Below, piece by piece: positions 24,992-38,400 of a stretch of 64,000 nt of DNA (position 1 is its first letter; each line of letters starts with the position of its first letter). The notes beneath the pieces were generated by a model, which saw only the letters and a program-made list of their open reading frames with translations, was not told where the DNA came from and did no database searches. This DNA is from Trileptium ribeirensis (lineage: Eukaryota; Nematoda; Enoplea; Enoplida; Thoracostomopsidae): contig JASANE010003362.1 of the NCBI GenBank assembly GCA_030248225.1, positions 1 through 64,000 on the forward strand. Direction: 5' to 3'. A program made the translations under genes and the position numbers.

Positions 24992-26592
24992 CGACATTCC
25001 AGCAAAAATATGCTGCATTGGATATCACCCACTTACACGAGGGATACCACTTCTTTATAAAGCATATATGTTGACGATTCACATGTGTCATCGCAAAGGT
25101 GGCTAACTCTCAGCGTTGAGTTTGACTGCAGTAGGTACACAGTAAATTAAAATACCAAAGTTTTAGGACAATTTTCCGGAACCTCTTTGAGTGCATAGTT
25201 AGCCATAAATATTTGGTACTATAGTATAAAGTATGCGGTACTATAGTACCGAGTATTTATGTCCAAATTTCTTTTGCAGAAATTTTGTGAAATTGTACTA
25301 AAAAATGGCACCCTGACAGTGTGATACAGTACCACGTTTGTTTACGGTGAAGAGATGACAATAACTCGGAAATAGTTTAAAAGAGAAAGGATTTTAATTT
25401 CCAACTCACTTTAAACTGAGACGGCTACCAGAAAAGATTCCGTATCGTTGCTATGTTTTTACAATTGGAAGAGCGGCTTCTAAACGACTTTGTTTCCCCT
25501 AGCCGAATTTTTTATTCACGTGTTTTGCGGACTTATAATGTTTACAGAGTACATTGTATGGCTAGTGCTGCTTTATCTAGCCTATGCGTTCGGCGCCAGC
25601 GACGCTGTCAGCGGGGCGTTCGGCCACTTGACAGCCAAGGCCTTGGGGATAGACCTCGGAACCTCAGGGGGTAACCCCCGCCCTAATAACCATGTACGTG
25701 TTTAGTCGAGTAATCGGGCGAATAGTCCCTAGATAACGGAGTGGTTTATCTGCACCGCTTGTACCCGTACAACATAGATTAAATTCCTACCGACGGCCTT
25801 AGTTTGTGAAATAAAACTAAAGCACAGCATTTCGGACGTTATAAATGACTTGGAAAGAACAGCTTAGCTGTGGTATTAATATTCAGCTAAGCATAAGTTT
25901 AGTTAAGATCACCTTAGATTAGACTATGACTCAGAGTTTACCTAATATATCGAGGATAGCACAAACAGTAAAAGCTGACATCCTCAAATTATTTTGGGAC
26001 GGTATAAAAGTTGCTGCAGCATAATAGATAATAGCGGAGTCAACATAACAATATTTTAAGCGAAACGTTCAATATTCCTCTAGAAGAAAACTTATGCTCG
26101 TGCATGTATCGTAATGTATATGTCATTAAAATGTTTTGGCTTAATTTGAGTGAACTCTTTGTTTGCAATCCAGACATCATATCATGTCCTTATACTTCAT
26201 GAATTCAAGTCAAACAAATAGGTGTACTTTTTATGACGTAGCTAGCGACTCTGCTGCATTTTATTGACGTGGATTTTCCTTATAATTGTTAGGGATTTAC
26301 CAGTCTACCATGGGGTTCCCGGTCCAAACCTGTCTCAAAACCCCAAAGATTCCCCAAAACCCGGGATGGAACATTTTTTGTTTATTATACTCCTCCCTCC
26401 CTTCTGCGTCCGTTGTTTTGGCTTTTGTTTTTGCATTTTTCTTTGTTTCAATGCTATTTTACATAATTAGCATTATTTAAGTTTATTAGCTAACATGTGT
26501 TAGCTTGTGAATTCTTCAGTTTAATCAGTTTAGTTTTCGCTGTGGAGCAGTAAGCGGCTTTTACGTCTAGTTACATAACTACTTCCGTCTTT
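24992..26592. other. Non-coding, nothing recognised
   Basis: The sequence is AT-rich apart from a GC-rich patch at about 25590-25690. There a 71-codon plus-strand frame (25490-25705) starts with a hydrophobic stretch but resembles no family I know. Confidence 0.4.
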
Positions 26593-28070
26593 GTGTATTG
26601 TGTTCAACATAATAGTTTTACCGTATACGGTTGTATGATTACTGTTTGCTATACCTCGGGTACAGGTATAACGGGAAATTTATGGTACTGGATAAAGGAT
26701 TTTATTACAGGTCGTACACAACAAGTTAAAATTAGCAATATTTTTTCTCCAACATATAACGTGACTTCTGGCGTTCCGCAAGGTTCCGTTATAGGACCTC
26801 TTTTGTTTGTTTTATATATAAATGATATTGTTGATTGTGTTCAATATTCTCGTGTTGCTCTTTTTGCAGATGATGTAAAAATATATCATAGTGTAGCTAA
26901 TAACCAAGACGTACAGGACTTTCAAAATGATCTGAGAGCTATATCCAGCTGGGCAAAAAAGTGGCAACTTTCTATTGCAATTACTAAATGTCAATATCTA
27001 CGCGTTGGTGATTTTACAATATATCCACAGTACTCTATAGATGACATTAATTTATGCTCTATTAACCATATAAATGACCTTGGTATCATTTTAAGTTCTG
27101 ATCTTAAGTCTGAACTGCAAGTCGAGTCAGTATATAAAAAGGGTTGTCAAATTGTTAATACATTGTTTAGATGCTTTCCTAGTTGCAATATTGAAAATTT
27201 AATTGCGGCTTACAGGAGCTGCCGGTTGTTGAATACTGTTCTCCTGTATGGTCCCCTCATCTTCTGTGTGAAATCGATAAAATTGAGTCCATTCAGCGAC
27301 TATTTACGCGAAGACTTTTCTATAAGTTTGGCCTTGAAAATAGTGGGTACATAGATCGAATAAGTAGACTCAAATTGGAGCCACTTCAACTCAGGAGATT
27401 GGTTGCTGATTTGGTTATGTGTTACAAAATAGTACATGGAGATGTTGGATTGGTGCGCGAAGATTTTTTTTATGTTTGCAACTGACCCTAGAACACGGGG
27501 TCATCCATTGAAGCTTTACTTTCCGCGCAGTCAAACTAATGTGTTGAAAACTGCTTTCGCCAGTAGAACCATTCCTGTATGGAATTCGTTACCTGAAACT
27601 ACAAATAATGGGTTACCTATAGTTGCAGCGGGAAATGTTCAACTATTTAAGAAAAGACTTAAATCTCTAAATCTAAATAGTTGGTTAAATTTTGATAGAC
27701 ACTTACTATAAATTATCGTAATAAACTCCAGTGGCGTAACTGCTAGTGGCTTGCTGCCCTTTTACGTCACGGAATTTGATCCTCAAACATTGTCTGTTTT
27801 TGGATGTTATATTTTCACTTCCGCTTTAATACATTGCTTTGCTGTTATGTGTTGTTGCTACTAATATTTTATATGATTATGCTGTTTTTATTTGTTTGGT
27901 ATTAATAGTATGTTTACCAAATTTATAAATTGGTTATTTCTATTGATGATAATATATATGATACTGTCTGTTTTAGTTTGGTATAGTGTTATATTTTTTT
28001 TTGTAATAAAGTGGAAGTTGGAGAGAGTATCCGCATGAAGCCTAACTGAGGTTTCTTTTTCCAACTCTCC
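26593..28070 (+). mobile_element. CR1-type LINE, 5'-truncated, frameshifted
   Basis: The main frame (26593-27354) holds the reverse transcriptase core: GITGNL..WIKDF..GRTQ.VK, GVPQGSVIGPLLFVLYINDI and the catalytic FADD (about 26862-26873). The last is intact and followed by the thumb. A frameshift near 27216 moves the continuation (VVEYCSPVWSP...IQRLFTRRL) to another frame. It then carries on as IDRISRLKLEPLQLRRLVADLV.CYKIVHG, and a second shift near 27430-27480 precedes TRGHPLKL ... IPVWNSLP. The 3' UTR contains AATAAA near 28005. The endonuclease is missing. Confidence 0.85.
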
Positions 28071-28620
28071 CAAATTTACAGGGAGTAACCGGAATTCCGT
28101 GTTCCGTGAAAATCGTGTTCCGGTTGCGGTTCCGGCAAAAGGCAACAACCATACCGGACCCGGAATTACGGTTTAAAAGTTTTGTTTAAAATTTTCGTAT
28201 TTTTGCTTCATCTGTGGTCCAAACATATATATAATATATACGCAATGATCAAATTCCACTACAACCAAACAAAAGAAAAGCTAAATTGAGCAAATTGCCG
28301 TGCGAAACGTAAGTAGGACACGTAATTTCGGCACTCCTTGGGTTGGGGGGGAATCTGGGAATCGTCGTACAGCGATGATTTTGGTATCATTCGACTCAGC
28401 TCGACGAGCCGAGTTCAACGGTACCAAATTTGACCATATTCCAACAACTTTGAAATTTTTCAAATTTTGCCCTCAGTACTAAGGGGTACGTTGAAAAATC
28501 GAGAAAAATTTTTTATGAGCAAAATAGACATAAGTAGCAGATATACACGCAGAATGACGAGACAAATTCAAGCGTGCCTTATTTATCATATTTTCACTCT
28601 TTAGCTAGTTATGGCTGAAA

Positions 28621-28776
28621 AAGCCTAAGCCTTAGACTAAGCCTAAGCCTAAGCCTTAGACTAAGCCTAAACCTAAGGCTAAGTCTTAGACTAAGCCTAA
28701 GCCTAAGCCTAAGCCTTAGAATAAGCCTAAGTCTTAGACTAAGCCTGAGCCTTAGACTAAGCCTAAGTCTAAGCCG
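28621..28776. repeat. Degenerate TTAGGC-type (telomere-like) array
   Basis: About 155 bp of GCCTAA hexamers (reverse complement TTAGGC) are broken by variants such as GCCTTAGACTAA and AACCTAAGG. TTAGGC is the canonical telomere repeat of many nematodes. The array is interstitial, lies inside a transposon copy and ends directly at a perfect GC hairpin. Confidence 0.75.
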
Positions 28777-28794
28777 GGGGGCTCCGCCCCCCGG
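28774..28794. repeat. Perfect 9-bp GC hairpin
   Basis: CCGGGGGGC / TCC / GCCCCCCGG forms a perfect 9-bp stem with a 3-nt loop, immediately following the TTAGGC-like array. It may be the end of a mobile unit that carries the array. Confidence 0.85.
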
Positions 28795-30507
28795 ACTCCC
28801 CGTACTAAGCTGTTCTCCCACTAAACCTAATCACGATATGACCAATGCCAAAAATCCATCCATTTAAACGCATAAGAATTTCATTTAAAAATATCAGTTT
28901 TCGCTTGCATTGCCAGTATCGGGCTCCATATGTCGTTACCCTGACTACCTACGGATTTGTACCATACACCGTTCGATAGCGCATGGGATCTTCTATTTCA
29001 TGTCCAAACTTGAGCCAAATCGGTCCATCCAATGAAAAGTTATGATCAAAAATGTAAAAAAAACCAAAATCCACATTTTTAAAAAAATTCCGACCCCTGA
29101 AATTAGGGCCCCTTGCTGAAGCCCCCTTAAGAGTTAGAGCCCTGAAACCTTCTCCATTGGAAAGAGCGGGGAACATTACCCCCCGGGGGGTTAGGGGGGA
29201 AGAATATTAAAGCGAAGCTTTAGGAAAAAATTGCCAGAAAAGCCTCCATATCCCCCAAAAATTTACTGATTCAGATGTCTGCGCGCTATGTTAGAATTAA
29301 GCCGGTGCAATTCGGTAACAGAGTATGAGTTATGTAGAAGTATTTAGCTGTAAGCTTGACTAACATAAATTACGTAAAGCACCAGTCAGTGCGCTTGTAA
29401 ACTTTGTAAATCAATCTACATTGAAGTAAAGTAACGGTGTCTGCAACGCAGCCAGAAACTGCGTTCTTGGCAATGAACTGTATTTATATATTGAAAATGT
29501 GCGAGCAGTATTAGTTTGTCTTATTTTTAGCTTTCTGATTAGAAAGTTATCATCATTATCATCTAACTGACGGGCACTGGTTGTCCAACACCAGCCTAAA
29601 CAGTGTCTTTGACCACTGATCAGAAAATTACGTATAGTATATATATACACCTTCTATCATTTTCTCTTAGAACCATATAAACCAATAATGTCAAGTTTCT
29701 TACAGAATAACGTGTAACAAACGTATATGTAGTAAGGCGACTGAAGACAGAGTCAAAGTGTTTATTCTATGCTCCATGCATTATTCAGTTTCACATTCAG
29801 TTTGACGCAATATACGCGAGGGTGTATAGTGGAAAGAATTTTTTGCTCTGAGGGTCCAAAAACCGACATATTGTTCGATAAAAAACACTATTAATTTCCC
29901 AGTCTCTTTAAATTTCCAGAAAGGCAATAATACCATCGCAATAGATTAAGTTTAATGCAAAAGTTATTTTAAATACATTTTAAATCCGCTGTACCTTAAT
30001 TTCTTCCTTTATATATCTGTTTTACTATGTACAAGTTTCGAAGACCAGGTTCCGGTTCCGGATGCGGTTTAAGTGGACTGTTCCGGTTGCTAGTTCCTGT
30101 TCCTGTAAATTTCGGTTCCGGTTATTCCCTGCTCGGGGTTATCTATCTTTTGGAGATTAACGATTACTTGGCTAACCGACTCTTATTTTTCGAACTTTAT
30201 TTCTACAGCTTATTTGCTTTAAACGGCCGGTTTACCACCCAATGGATTTATGGTTTCTTGATTATATTAAGGATTTCTGATTGTGTCATACCGGATGCGA
30301 ACATTAATTATTCCATGCGTTGTTGAGAATATTTCGAGTCAAAGTTCATTCAGCCCTGTTACAAAGTTAAACATTATTACAACCTAACTTCATAAATAGG
30401 TATATTATCTTGGTAATAATTACGTTATTCTTATTATTTTCCCAAGTGAAACTTGAGTTAGCACGAACGTAACTTTTTTATAATCGTATTGGAAATAACG
30501 CGCCAGC

Positions 30508-30775
30508 TGATCCTTCCGGCAGCGGGAAAGCTAACATAAGGAAACTAACTAGCCTAATTCTAAGAAAGAGGTTAAGGTAATCAAATAAACGTACGAGTCG
30601 AACCGTCCGGCGGCTACGTACCAACCCAAAAGGAAAAGTAATAGACATCAATTACTCAGGATATATCAGTGAACCGTCCGGCACTGGTAGCAGTAAGGAA
30701 ACTAAATAGTGTAATTCTAAGGCAAAGGTTAAGGTGCTCAGATAAATGTACGGATTGAACCGTCCGCGATCTCGC
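30508..30775. repeat. Tandem repeat, two copies, about 158 bp
   Basis: Unit 1 (about 30508-30665) and unit 2 (about 30668-30775, shorter) share TAAGGAAACTAA, TAATTCTAAG, AGGTTAAGG and GAACCGTCCG in the same order. No coding content was seen. Confidence 0.65.
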
Positions 30776-31039
30776 ACAAACCTCACAAGAGGATTTAGCC
30801 AATACATACCCTAACTACAAGTACTAAATAACTTACTCAAAATAATAGTGCTCTCAAAAGTGAGTTTGAGAGAAAATATTTGGTACAAGGCTTAGTCACG
30901 GAAATCGAGTTTCGTCAGAGTGCCACAAGTTTTTTATTCACGGAGTGTCGAGAATAATTGGAGTTAAGATATTAGAGTGGCGTAACTAAGTATACTGGCG
31001 ATGATCAAATACTCGGAAGTCATAAGACAAGGTGCTTAC

Positions 31040-33290
31040 ATAGTAAATTACGTGAAACCAAACCGCAATGTCAATCGAATCGCCGATGCTCAAAGAACTA
31101 CCCCATACGGAAACAGATCCTTCTGGATATATACAACACGTCCGGGGTGGTTCCAGGGGTATGGAAACATGATATTATAATACCGATCACAAAAAAGGAA
31201 AGACCCCAAATCCATCGATTCGTATAAGCCAATCAGCCTCACTTCTATATGTGTAAAACTAACCGATGGGATATTGGCTGGAACAACAGGCAATCATAAA
31301 CCCGTGCCAAGCTGGAGTCCAACGAAAAAGGTCAACTGAGGAGCAAGTGACGAGATTAACACAAGCAATATATGACGGATTTCTTGAGAGACCACCAAAG
31401 AAATCGGTTGTAACCATGCTGGACTGCACAAAAGCCTATGACCGAGTCTGTCGGGAAAGGCTAGTAGGTAAGATGAACGCTATGAAGGTGCCAAGACGTA
31501 TCCTTCTCTGGGTAAAGAACTTCCTGGAAGATCGGAAAGCGAGAGTGCGGATAAACCGACAAACCAGTAAATAGAGGCGATTCCAACAGGGGTTACCGTA
31601 GGGTGCGGTATTGTCTGCGGTACTATTCCTCAACGCGAATGACCTGCAATATACGGTAGCAGGAGTAAACTATAGCGGATTCGCTGATGACATCGCACTG
31701 TGTGCAACGGGGCACGACCGAGAATAATTAAGGGACCAAATGCAAGAAGCACTTGACGTAGTTGCACGTTGGGCAGCGAATAACAGGATCTCGATGAACG
31801 CCGTTAAATCGTAGAGTGTCTTCTGTACAACGAATAACAGCATGAGGGAATCCGGGTGAAGAATGACACAATCCCCAATCTCCATGAAGCTGCATTCTTA
31901 GGAGTAGCATTGGACTCCGGTTCAAGGGACATGTTGATAATATCGTTAAGAAGATGAATAGAGGGGCGGCAACGTTGCAGCATCTCGCTGCGAAGCGGTG
32001 GGGAGGCGAGCAGGTGACGCTAAAGCGCGCCTGGCAGGTCATCCATAAATCACCTATGCTCTATGGCGCACCAGGGTGGATGCCGTGGCTCTGCAGAAGC
32101 AATCTCGCAAAGCTTCAGATGCCAGAGGAAGCCAGCCCGCCTTATCTTTGGTCTCCCACGCACATGCACTATGGATTGTGAGCGACCTGGTGCCAGCGAC
32201 CCTACTGGGGCGAACACTGATGCTTAAAGCATATGAAAACTCCATGAGAATGCCAGAAGAAAACCCGCTACGACAAGTGGCCTCACTCCAAATGGTAAAT
32301 CGCTTTAAACGACGGCGGGGATGGAGGAATGCCAGCCGAACTTAATGCAGCCGCATATTCGGTGAAGTGTGTAGGCAACCTCTTCAAAAGTCCGGATGGA
32401 ACCATGGCAGACAGAGGTGACAGCATCGGTCCACACTGCGCTAGGAACCCCGGTGAAAAAGAGCTACGATATTGAAGGTGGCGAGCAGCCAATGACAAAA
32501 TAGAAAGGACACGGCCAATTTGACGTCGAGATCTACACCGATGGATCAGTGGAAAGAGGTTGCGATATGCTCAGCAGTAGCCATGGCGGAAGAACCCCAA
32601 GTATAGTCCTGTCTCATCCTCACGGACAGCCAATCAGCGCTAACGGCACTGAAGAACCTCGATCCAATTAAGGCTGACGGGAGGCTGCGTGAAGCGTATG
32701 AGGCCATCCGAACAATCAACGACAGGAGAAGGATATTGCAGTGCGTACCGGGCCACTGCCAGGTTGACGGCAATGAACGAGCGGATGAAAAAGCAAACGG
32801 AGGTCGGTCACTGGAACAGGGGACGGTTCTCAACGATTGGGAAGCTGCTCGTAGATGCATGGAACTAGAGAGTAAATAACCAAGGCAGTTGGAAGGAAGA
32901 CTGGCCGATGTCTATGGAGGTGGAATCAAAAGGCAGTTTTCAACGCGCACGGATGAAGTAATAGCTTGGCAGCTGAGAACAGGACATTGCACAGCAACAA
33001 AATACTTCAAGAAGCGACTTAACATTGTCCAGGACGGCACTTGCGACATGTGTCGTGTAAAAGAGGACAAGGATCATGTCTGGAACTTCCCTGCAGATAA
33101 CACGTTTGGCTCGAGATGTTTGGGGGCCGAGTAGACCAAATGTGCTTGCGGCAGATGAGTAACTGGCTCTACAGTATGTACGTCGGGTACGATCCCACTG
33201 GTTTACCTGACGTAATGCTGCCGATACCAACAACAACCACAAGAAGTAACGACACCAGTGAACCAAATCTATAACGGAGGACAAGAAAAC
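31040..33290 (+). mobile_element. Degenerate R1/I-type LINE with RNase H
   Basis: The reverse transcriptase pieces are readable in shifting frames: an IIPI..KKG segment (about 31170), QAGVQRKRSTEEQVTRL (31311-31365), LDCTKAYDRVCRERLV (31420-31470), a GLPQGAVLS motif (about 31590) and SGFADDIALCATG (about 31676-31712). The catalytic aspartates are still present. About 800 bp downstream a YTDGSV motif (about 32533) marks an RNase H domain. Then come WQLRTGHCTATKYFKKRL and a CDMCRVKEDKDHVWNF zinc-finger-like segment (about 32965-33090). Stops and shifts throughout make it a dead copy. The endonuclease is missing. Confidence 0.85.
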
Positions 33291-33399
33291 AACGAGCTAA
33301 GAACAATTCATTAAAAATTTTATCGAGGCTTTTATTAAGTTGGCGACTAAAGAAACGCCGCAAACACCGAACACAACGAAACAGTCATTGGTCAGACGA

Positions 33400-35090
33400 T
33401 TATGGTCAAAATGGTGAATGAGGTTCGAAATCTGCAACCGTACAAAGGCGACACAACTTTCGAGAAATTTCGAAAAGAACTCGAAAAAGCGTTAGCTCAA
33501 GACGGCATCGATGTCGATCAAGAAAAACTGACTACAGAAAGCCAAAATGAAAGAATATCGCGGAAAACCTAAAGAATATTTAGAAGTATTGACACTCGAA
33601 AAAGATAAAGAACTTAGCAACTGTATCCAATGGTAAAGAATTTTAAAGAAAGATTCGACGTGCCAAACACATTGGCGAACCACATGAAAAGTTTGCAAAG
33701 TTTACGGCAAACGGGTGCGGTTAAACATTTCGTTGATGATCTACGGTTTTATGCAGAACGACACCTGACTGTGAAGGGAATAGTCGAAGAAGTCATCAAG
33801 TCCGCACTGATAACGGGATTAAAGAACGAAATCCGAAATCGGTTGTGCGCGACAAAAGAAGATACCGTTGCAACGTCAACGGAGAAAGCCGAAGCAGTCG
33901 ACAACTTGCACCAACAAATGAATTAAGGGCTACAAAGCACGGGTGAACAGCGACCAAAGTATCGAGAGATCCAATCGAATCAAACGAGTACAAACCAAAC
34001 AAGATCGAACGTGGGACAACAGATGTGGCGACCGAGAGCACAAAGAATATATACAAACACAATGGCGCCCACAACGATGGAATAATCAACCAATGCCAAC
34101 ACCACGATTACAAATACAACCAACATTACAACCGTGGATAATGCCGACACCGATAACAGATATACAAAATTATCAGCAACCGATACAACCATATTATGGA
34201 TAAATAGGAATGCAACAAACAACCTAGCAAACCGTAAACCCAGTGCAAACAACACAGCAAACAATACAACCGCAAACAAACTGGCAACAACAGGAAAGAA
34301 CGCCAGAACCAGTGACAAATCAACAACAGCAAAATCGACAAACACTGACGAATCAAACGCCACCATGGTGCAATAACTGCGGAAAGCTTAGTCATACAAC
34401 AGAACAATACTTCCCGAAGAATGGAGAACAAAACGCAAGGAGAGTAATGCGAACAGAGAACCAACATTAGAATCAAAGCCAATATAGAGTGGTACTAAAT
34501 CGATCGAATCCACAAAATGAAAGACCGAACAATCAACCGACGAGATCGGGCGGAGTGGATCAAAGAAAAAACACCCAAAAAGAATCAGAGAAAATAGAAG
34601 ACACATCGGGGGAAGAAAAGACAGAAAAGTTCGTGAGAGTGGGTCAAGTCGCATTACGAGAAAAATAACAACAAATAATGAAGGCAAAAGTACAAGAAGA
34701 CCCAAAGCGGAATGATGATTTCTTGGAAACATTAGCGGCGGCAGATGACCTTTGTCAATCCTTGAAGAAATCAATGACGAATAGCACAAGCAATTATCAT
34801 TCGCGGAAGTAGTAAGAAAAGTGAAAGAAAAAGAAGGCGACGGACCAAGCGCCGGATTATATGAATTCACTAATCGATTGACACGAAAAGTGGACTCCCC
34901 ACAACAAAAAGAATTGGCAAAAGAAACTAGAAAAAACAGGGTACCCAAAAATGCTCAAGAGCTCCAAAAAACGAGCCACAAAACGCAAAAGACGGCCGAA
35001 CAAGATCTTCTCAACGTGAGTCAGAAAGTAGACGTGAAAACTCAGAAAGACGCGAATACAGTCAACCAGGATCGCGAATTCCAGAAGGTG
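33400..35090 (+). pseudogene. Retrotransposon gag relic
   Basis: A frame starting at about 33401 (MVKMVNEVRNLQPYKGDTTFEKF) and a second at 33630-33926 (VKNFKERF...LRQTGAVKHFVDDLRFYAERH...) resemble the capsid region of LTR-retrotransposon Gag. A Gln/Asn/Thr-rich stretch follows. Next is a zinc-knuckle remnant at about 34366-34412, where C..C....H....C has its last cysteine replaced by tyrosine. A charged tail runs to about 35090, where the sequence changes abruptly. No pol follows. It is broken by several stops. Confidence 0.7.
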
Positions 35091-35472
35091 CATATTCGAT
35101 GGCCAATTTTATGCTTTGCTGCACAATATAGCTGTGTCAAGCACTCATATTTCACCATCTTGTCCATAAGCCGGGCTACTAGTTATTGTTAAAAATTCAG
35201 TTTATTGCAGCAGTGTGTCTCAACTGAAAGTAGGGTATGATATTTCTTTCAAACCAGGTAATCCCCATATTTCAAGATTCCTACCGAATAGCACAACGCT
35301 GCATATAACTAGTAGCATTGTGAAACGGAAAAATCGGCTATTTTACGCTCTGTAAGTTACTGTTACTTTGTACACGAATGATTTTTCATCCGGGATGCGA
35401 ACTGTGTTAATATTGGCCATTCTGCTGAGAATTGTTACCTAATAATAGTAATAATAAAGCCTAATTAAATGA

Positions 35473-35480
35473 TTTTGCAG
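35473..35480 (+). promoter_or_regulatory. 3' splice site 14 bp before the TMED10 start
   Basis: TTTTGCAG precedes the TMED10 ATG by 14 bp. It could end a 5' UTR intron or, if the organism is a nematode, accept a trans-spliced leader. The sequence alone cannot separate these. Confidence 0.55.
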
Positions 35481-35494
35481 ACATATATATTACA

Positions 35495-38400
35495 ATGCAT
35501 TTCCATATTATTTTGGTATTGTTATGTAGTTTATTTATGCCAGGCGTAAGTGGCCTCGGATTTTATTTACAGCCAAATGTTAAACGTTGCATGAAAGACG
35601 AAATTCACAAAAATATCGGAGTGACTGGCGAATATGAATTTAGTCCCGCGCCAGGTCTTAAAGCGGATGTGACGGTTAGTGATACGTATGTCTATGTAAA
35701 CAATGAATCTCTAAGATATTTAAATTGTTCATGTGAATAGTGGGCTCCCCAAATTGAGGGGTGGTGGGCCCCCTGGTATTTTAGGTTCCCCCTGGTTTAG
35801 AACAGGTACCCCCGGTTCACGCCCTCTGGCAAAATTTTGGGCTCCCCTGGTTCACCGCCTCTTGGAAAAATTTTTGTTTCCAATCGGTCCAAAGTACAAA
35901 AAATTTGATCAAAATTTGTCCTAAAATTAGCAAATTTTGTCAAAATTTGCTTCAAAATCGCTTTTACTCTCCACCAAAAGCGTTTGGCTGTGTTTATGAC
36001 ACTATTTTTAACCGTTTTTCTCTTGTAAAGATGCCCCCTTGTAAAATCGGACGCCCCCAGTTCGGAACAAGGGGCCCCCTGGTTCATGCCCCTGGCAAAA
36101 TTTTCAGCGAATGGAGAGCACAGGAATATACATCAAGTTTCTTTGCATGTATGATAGTGTCATGAGCATAGTATTATTAAAGTCTCCAAGTGATATATGC
36201 AGTGTCGATGCTGATCTCCCGTTCCGTGAAAATTTCAGCCAAAGCTGTAGGAGCACAAGCCCTGAAGCGATGCCATTTCTGACACAGAAAATCTGTTTAT
36301 ATACCTTCCACCAAGCTCGTGCACAATTTGAGGATGGGTACCATGAAGCAACGGGTTTTTAACGTCTTGCCCATAAAACCTATGCTGTCAGAAGGGCTAG
36401 AAGATGGGATCCCATCACTCTAAGACCTGCGCTCTAACCCCCGTGCCACGCGGTCATGTGCATAGTATGCCCTGCTATCAGACTTATTAAGTATCTGGAT
36501 TTCACGTAGTAGATTTGAGAAAGCAGATTCTAAAGCTCAAGGTCGACCCTTCATGAACCGTATCCGATAGCAAGCCAGACTCGGCTCTTTAGCTAATAAG
36601 TCGCGTCAAAAAGTTTGTCAAAACGTTTATGATTGATGGCAAAGGTTAATTTATTATAATTTTTGTGAAGTTTTCGCTTGATACTAAAATTTGGCTGTAA
36701 TTTTGCATTTGTTATGTGAATGGGGGCTTTTTAATCTGGGTAAAAAAATTTGACAGCGGATACCAAATCTTTACCAACAGTACCGACCAATGGGCTGTTT
36801 ATTGTGTTACACTTCAGTAGTTATATATAAATTATGTTTGCTGATTTAGAAAAGAGTTTTTAAGAACCTATCTGGGTTTTTGTCGACATACAATTTATGC
36901 TCGGTCCGGCTCTCATAGAAAAAACTTAAGCTCTGCATTAAACATCACGTGGAATGTTCGGCTTAGCTCCAGAATGTAACAATACCACTATCTCGTAGTT
37001 CTATTGCGTTCTAAAATGTAATGTATTTTATGTTTTAAATTTAATTTGGCAAGTTCCGCATTCTGTCTGATCAGTTTCAATATTTACTGTGTTGGCAGTA
37101 GGTACTGCTGTATGTGAAGAATTTGTCCCGCAGAAACTATTAAAACAATGAAACCCTATGCTAAATATGCAGTGTGATAACGGTAATTAGTCATGCATCA
37201 AATAGTATATTCCAAAAACAAAAAAACTTTGAAATTGCGGCGGAGTCGCAGTACATTGTACCTTATTTTATCTCTTTAAGCTACTGTTTTTACCATCATT
37301 TCTACAGATGATTCGAGAAATATATACTGACTACACTTTATATTGACATATAAGTCATATTGACTTTACACTTTTCGTTACAATATTTTTATCCAGACAA
37401 ATATACGACATTGCTGCTGCACAGTTTTGGCATGGCATCCGTTTTGATGTATGAACAAAAGGTTAAAAACTTTATTCGTCCAGGTTAAATTTACAAAATT
37501 TCAATGAACGTATTTATTTTGCGCTAGAGACAGCGTCGTGTGCTATAAGGTTATTTACTGTGCTATACTATGCTATGTTAGTTTCTTTGTTTTACGCTCG
37601 AAGTTTCCATTTTGTGAAAATTAGTGGCCGTTGTTGAGTGTGACCACCGTGTTTCCCTTAATGTGTTTGTAATGTATTATTATTTTCTGAGACTTTGAGG
37701 TGAGGCCGGGAATTTTAATTTCAGGTTTTGTGTTGTTAAAAAATTTTATTTAATGCTGATTTCTTCATGTGTTAGTTAGCAGAATCGCCTATGCCACATT
37801 CCTTCGCTCGCCCTGCGAGTAACCTTTATGTGTCTTTCCTGCATATTCTACTACTTATATATATATGATCTTATAATGAAATTTCCACAATAAACCCTTT
37901 TTAGTGTCATCGATTTTATTTCAGTGAAATTTTTGTCGAGACATATATACAAAGCATTCCTCCGGTGTTCTTCTTAAATAACTTTTACCCCAACATGGTT
38001 TTATGATATGATATAACTTCGTTTGTATCCTGACATTTGCACTATTTTGGAGTATCATTGTAAACAGCAAGCCTAAAGTCAGCCTAAATTTGATATTATA
38101 TATCACAATGTTTTGTGTTTAAAATTTTATTTTTCTTTTTTAGGTGACCGATACCCGTGGTCACACGTTGTACAACCGGGTGGACTTCGCCGAGAATACA
38201 GGCAAATTTGCGTTTACCGCCGATGAATATGACATTTTTGATATTTGTTTCATGTCAAAAGTGCCGCAGGGTAAGTTTTGGAACTTCTTGGCAATGGTTA
38301 TTTTAAGATACAAGGTTGTTAGGTTGGAAAAAATAAAAATACAGCAGTACTGGTTTCTCTAAATACGGGGAGGAGCTCCTGGTCGCATTTTTGGCTTCCT

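Larger units (their letters stand above)
28328..29265. mobile_element. Foreign insertion within hAT copy 2
   Basis: This unrelated block replaces about 75 bp of the element seen in copy 1. It contains the TTAGGC-like array, a GC hairpin, C-rich and G-rich runs (29178-29203), and a stretch with AAATCGGTCCATCCAATGAA (about 29016). No coding region or clear ends are seen. It may be a composite of several insertions. Confidence 0.5.
28079..30131. mobile_element. hAT-type element copy 2, interrupted by other DNA
   Basis: The left end (28079 to about 28325) and right end (about 29268-30131) match the ends and interior of the element at 15597-16762. This includes the CAGGGAGTAACCGGAA start, the GGTTATTCCCTG finish and the GGTTCC clusters. 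The middle, about 28328-29265, is unrelated DNA holding the TTAGGC-like array. The 8-bp flanks do not match (CAAATTTA on the left, CTCGGGGT on the right). One end may therefore have come from another copy, or the flanks were rearranged. Confidence 0.8.

Noticed and set aside
25490..25705. Small hydrophobic ORF
   Set aside because: One membrane-like stretch in 71 codons is not enough; no family, no exon partners and no supporting splice sites.
28609..28821. Arg/Leu-repeat reading frame
   Set aside because: It is the translation of the TTAGGC-like array, not a protein gene.
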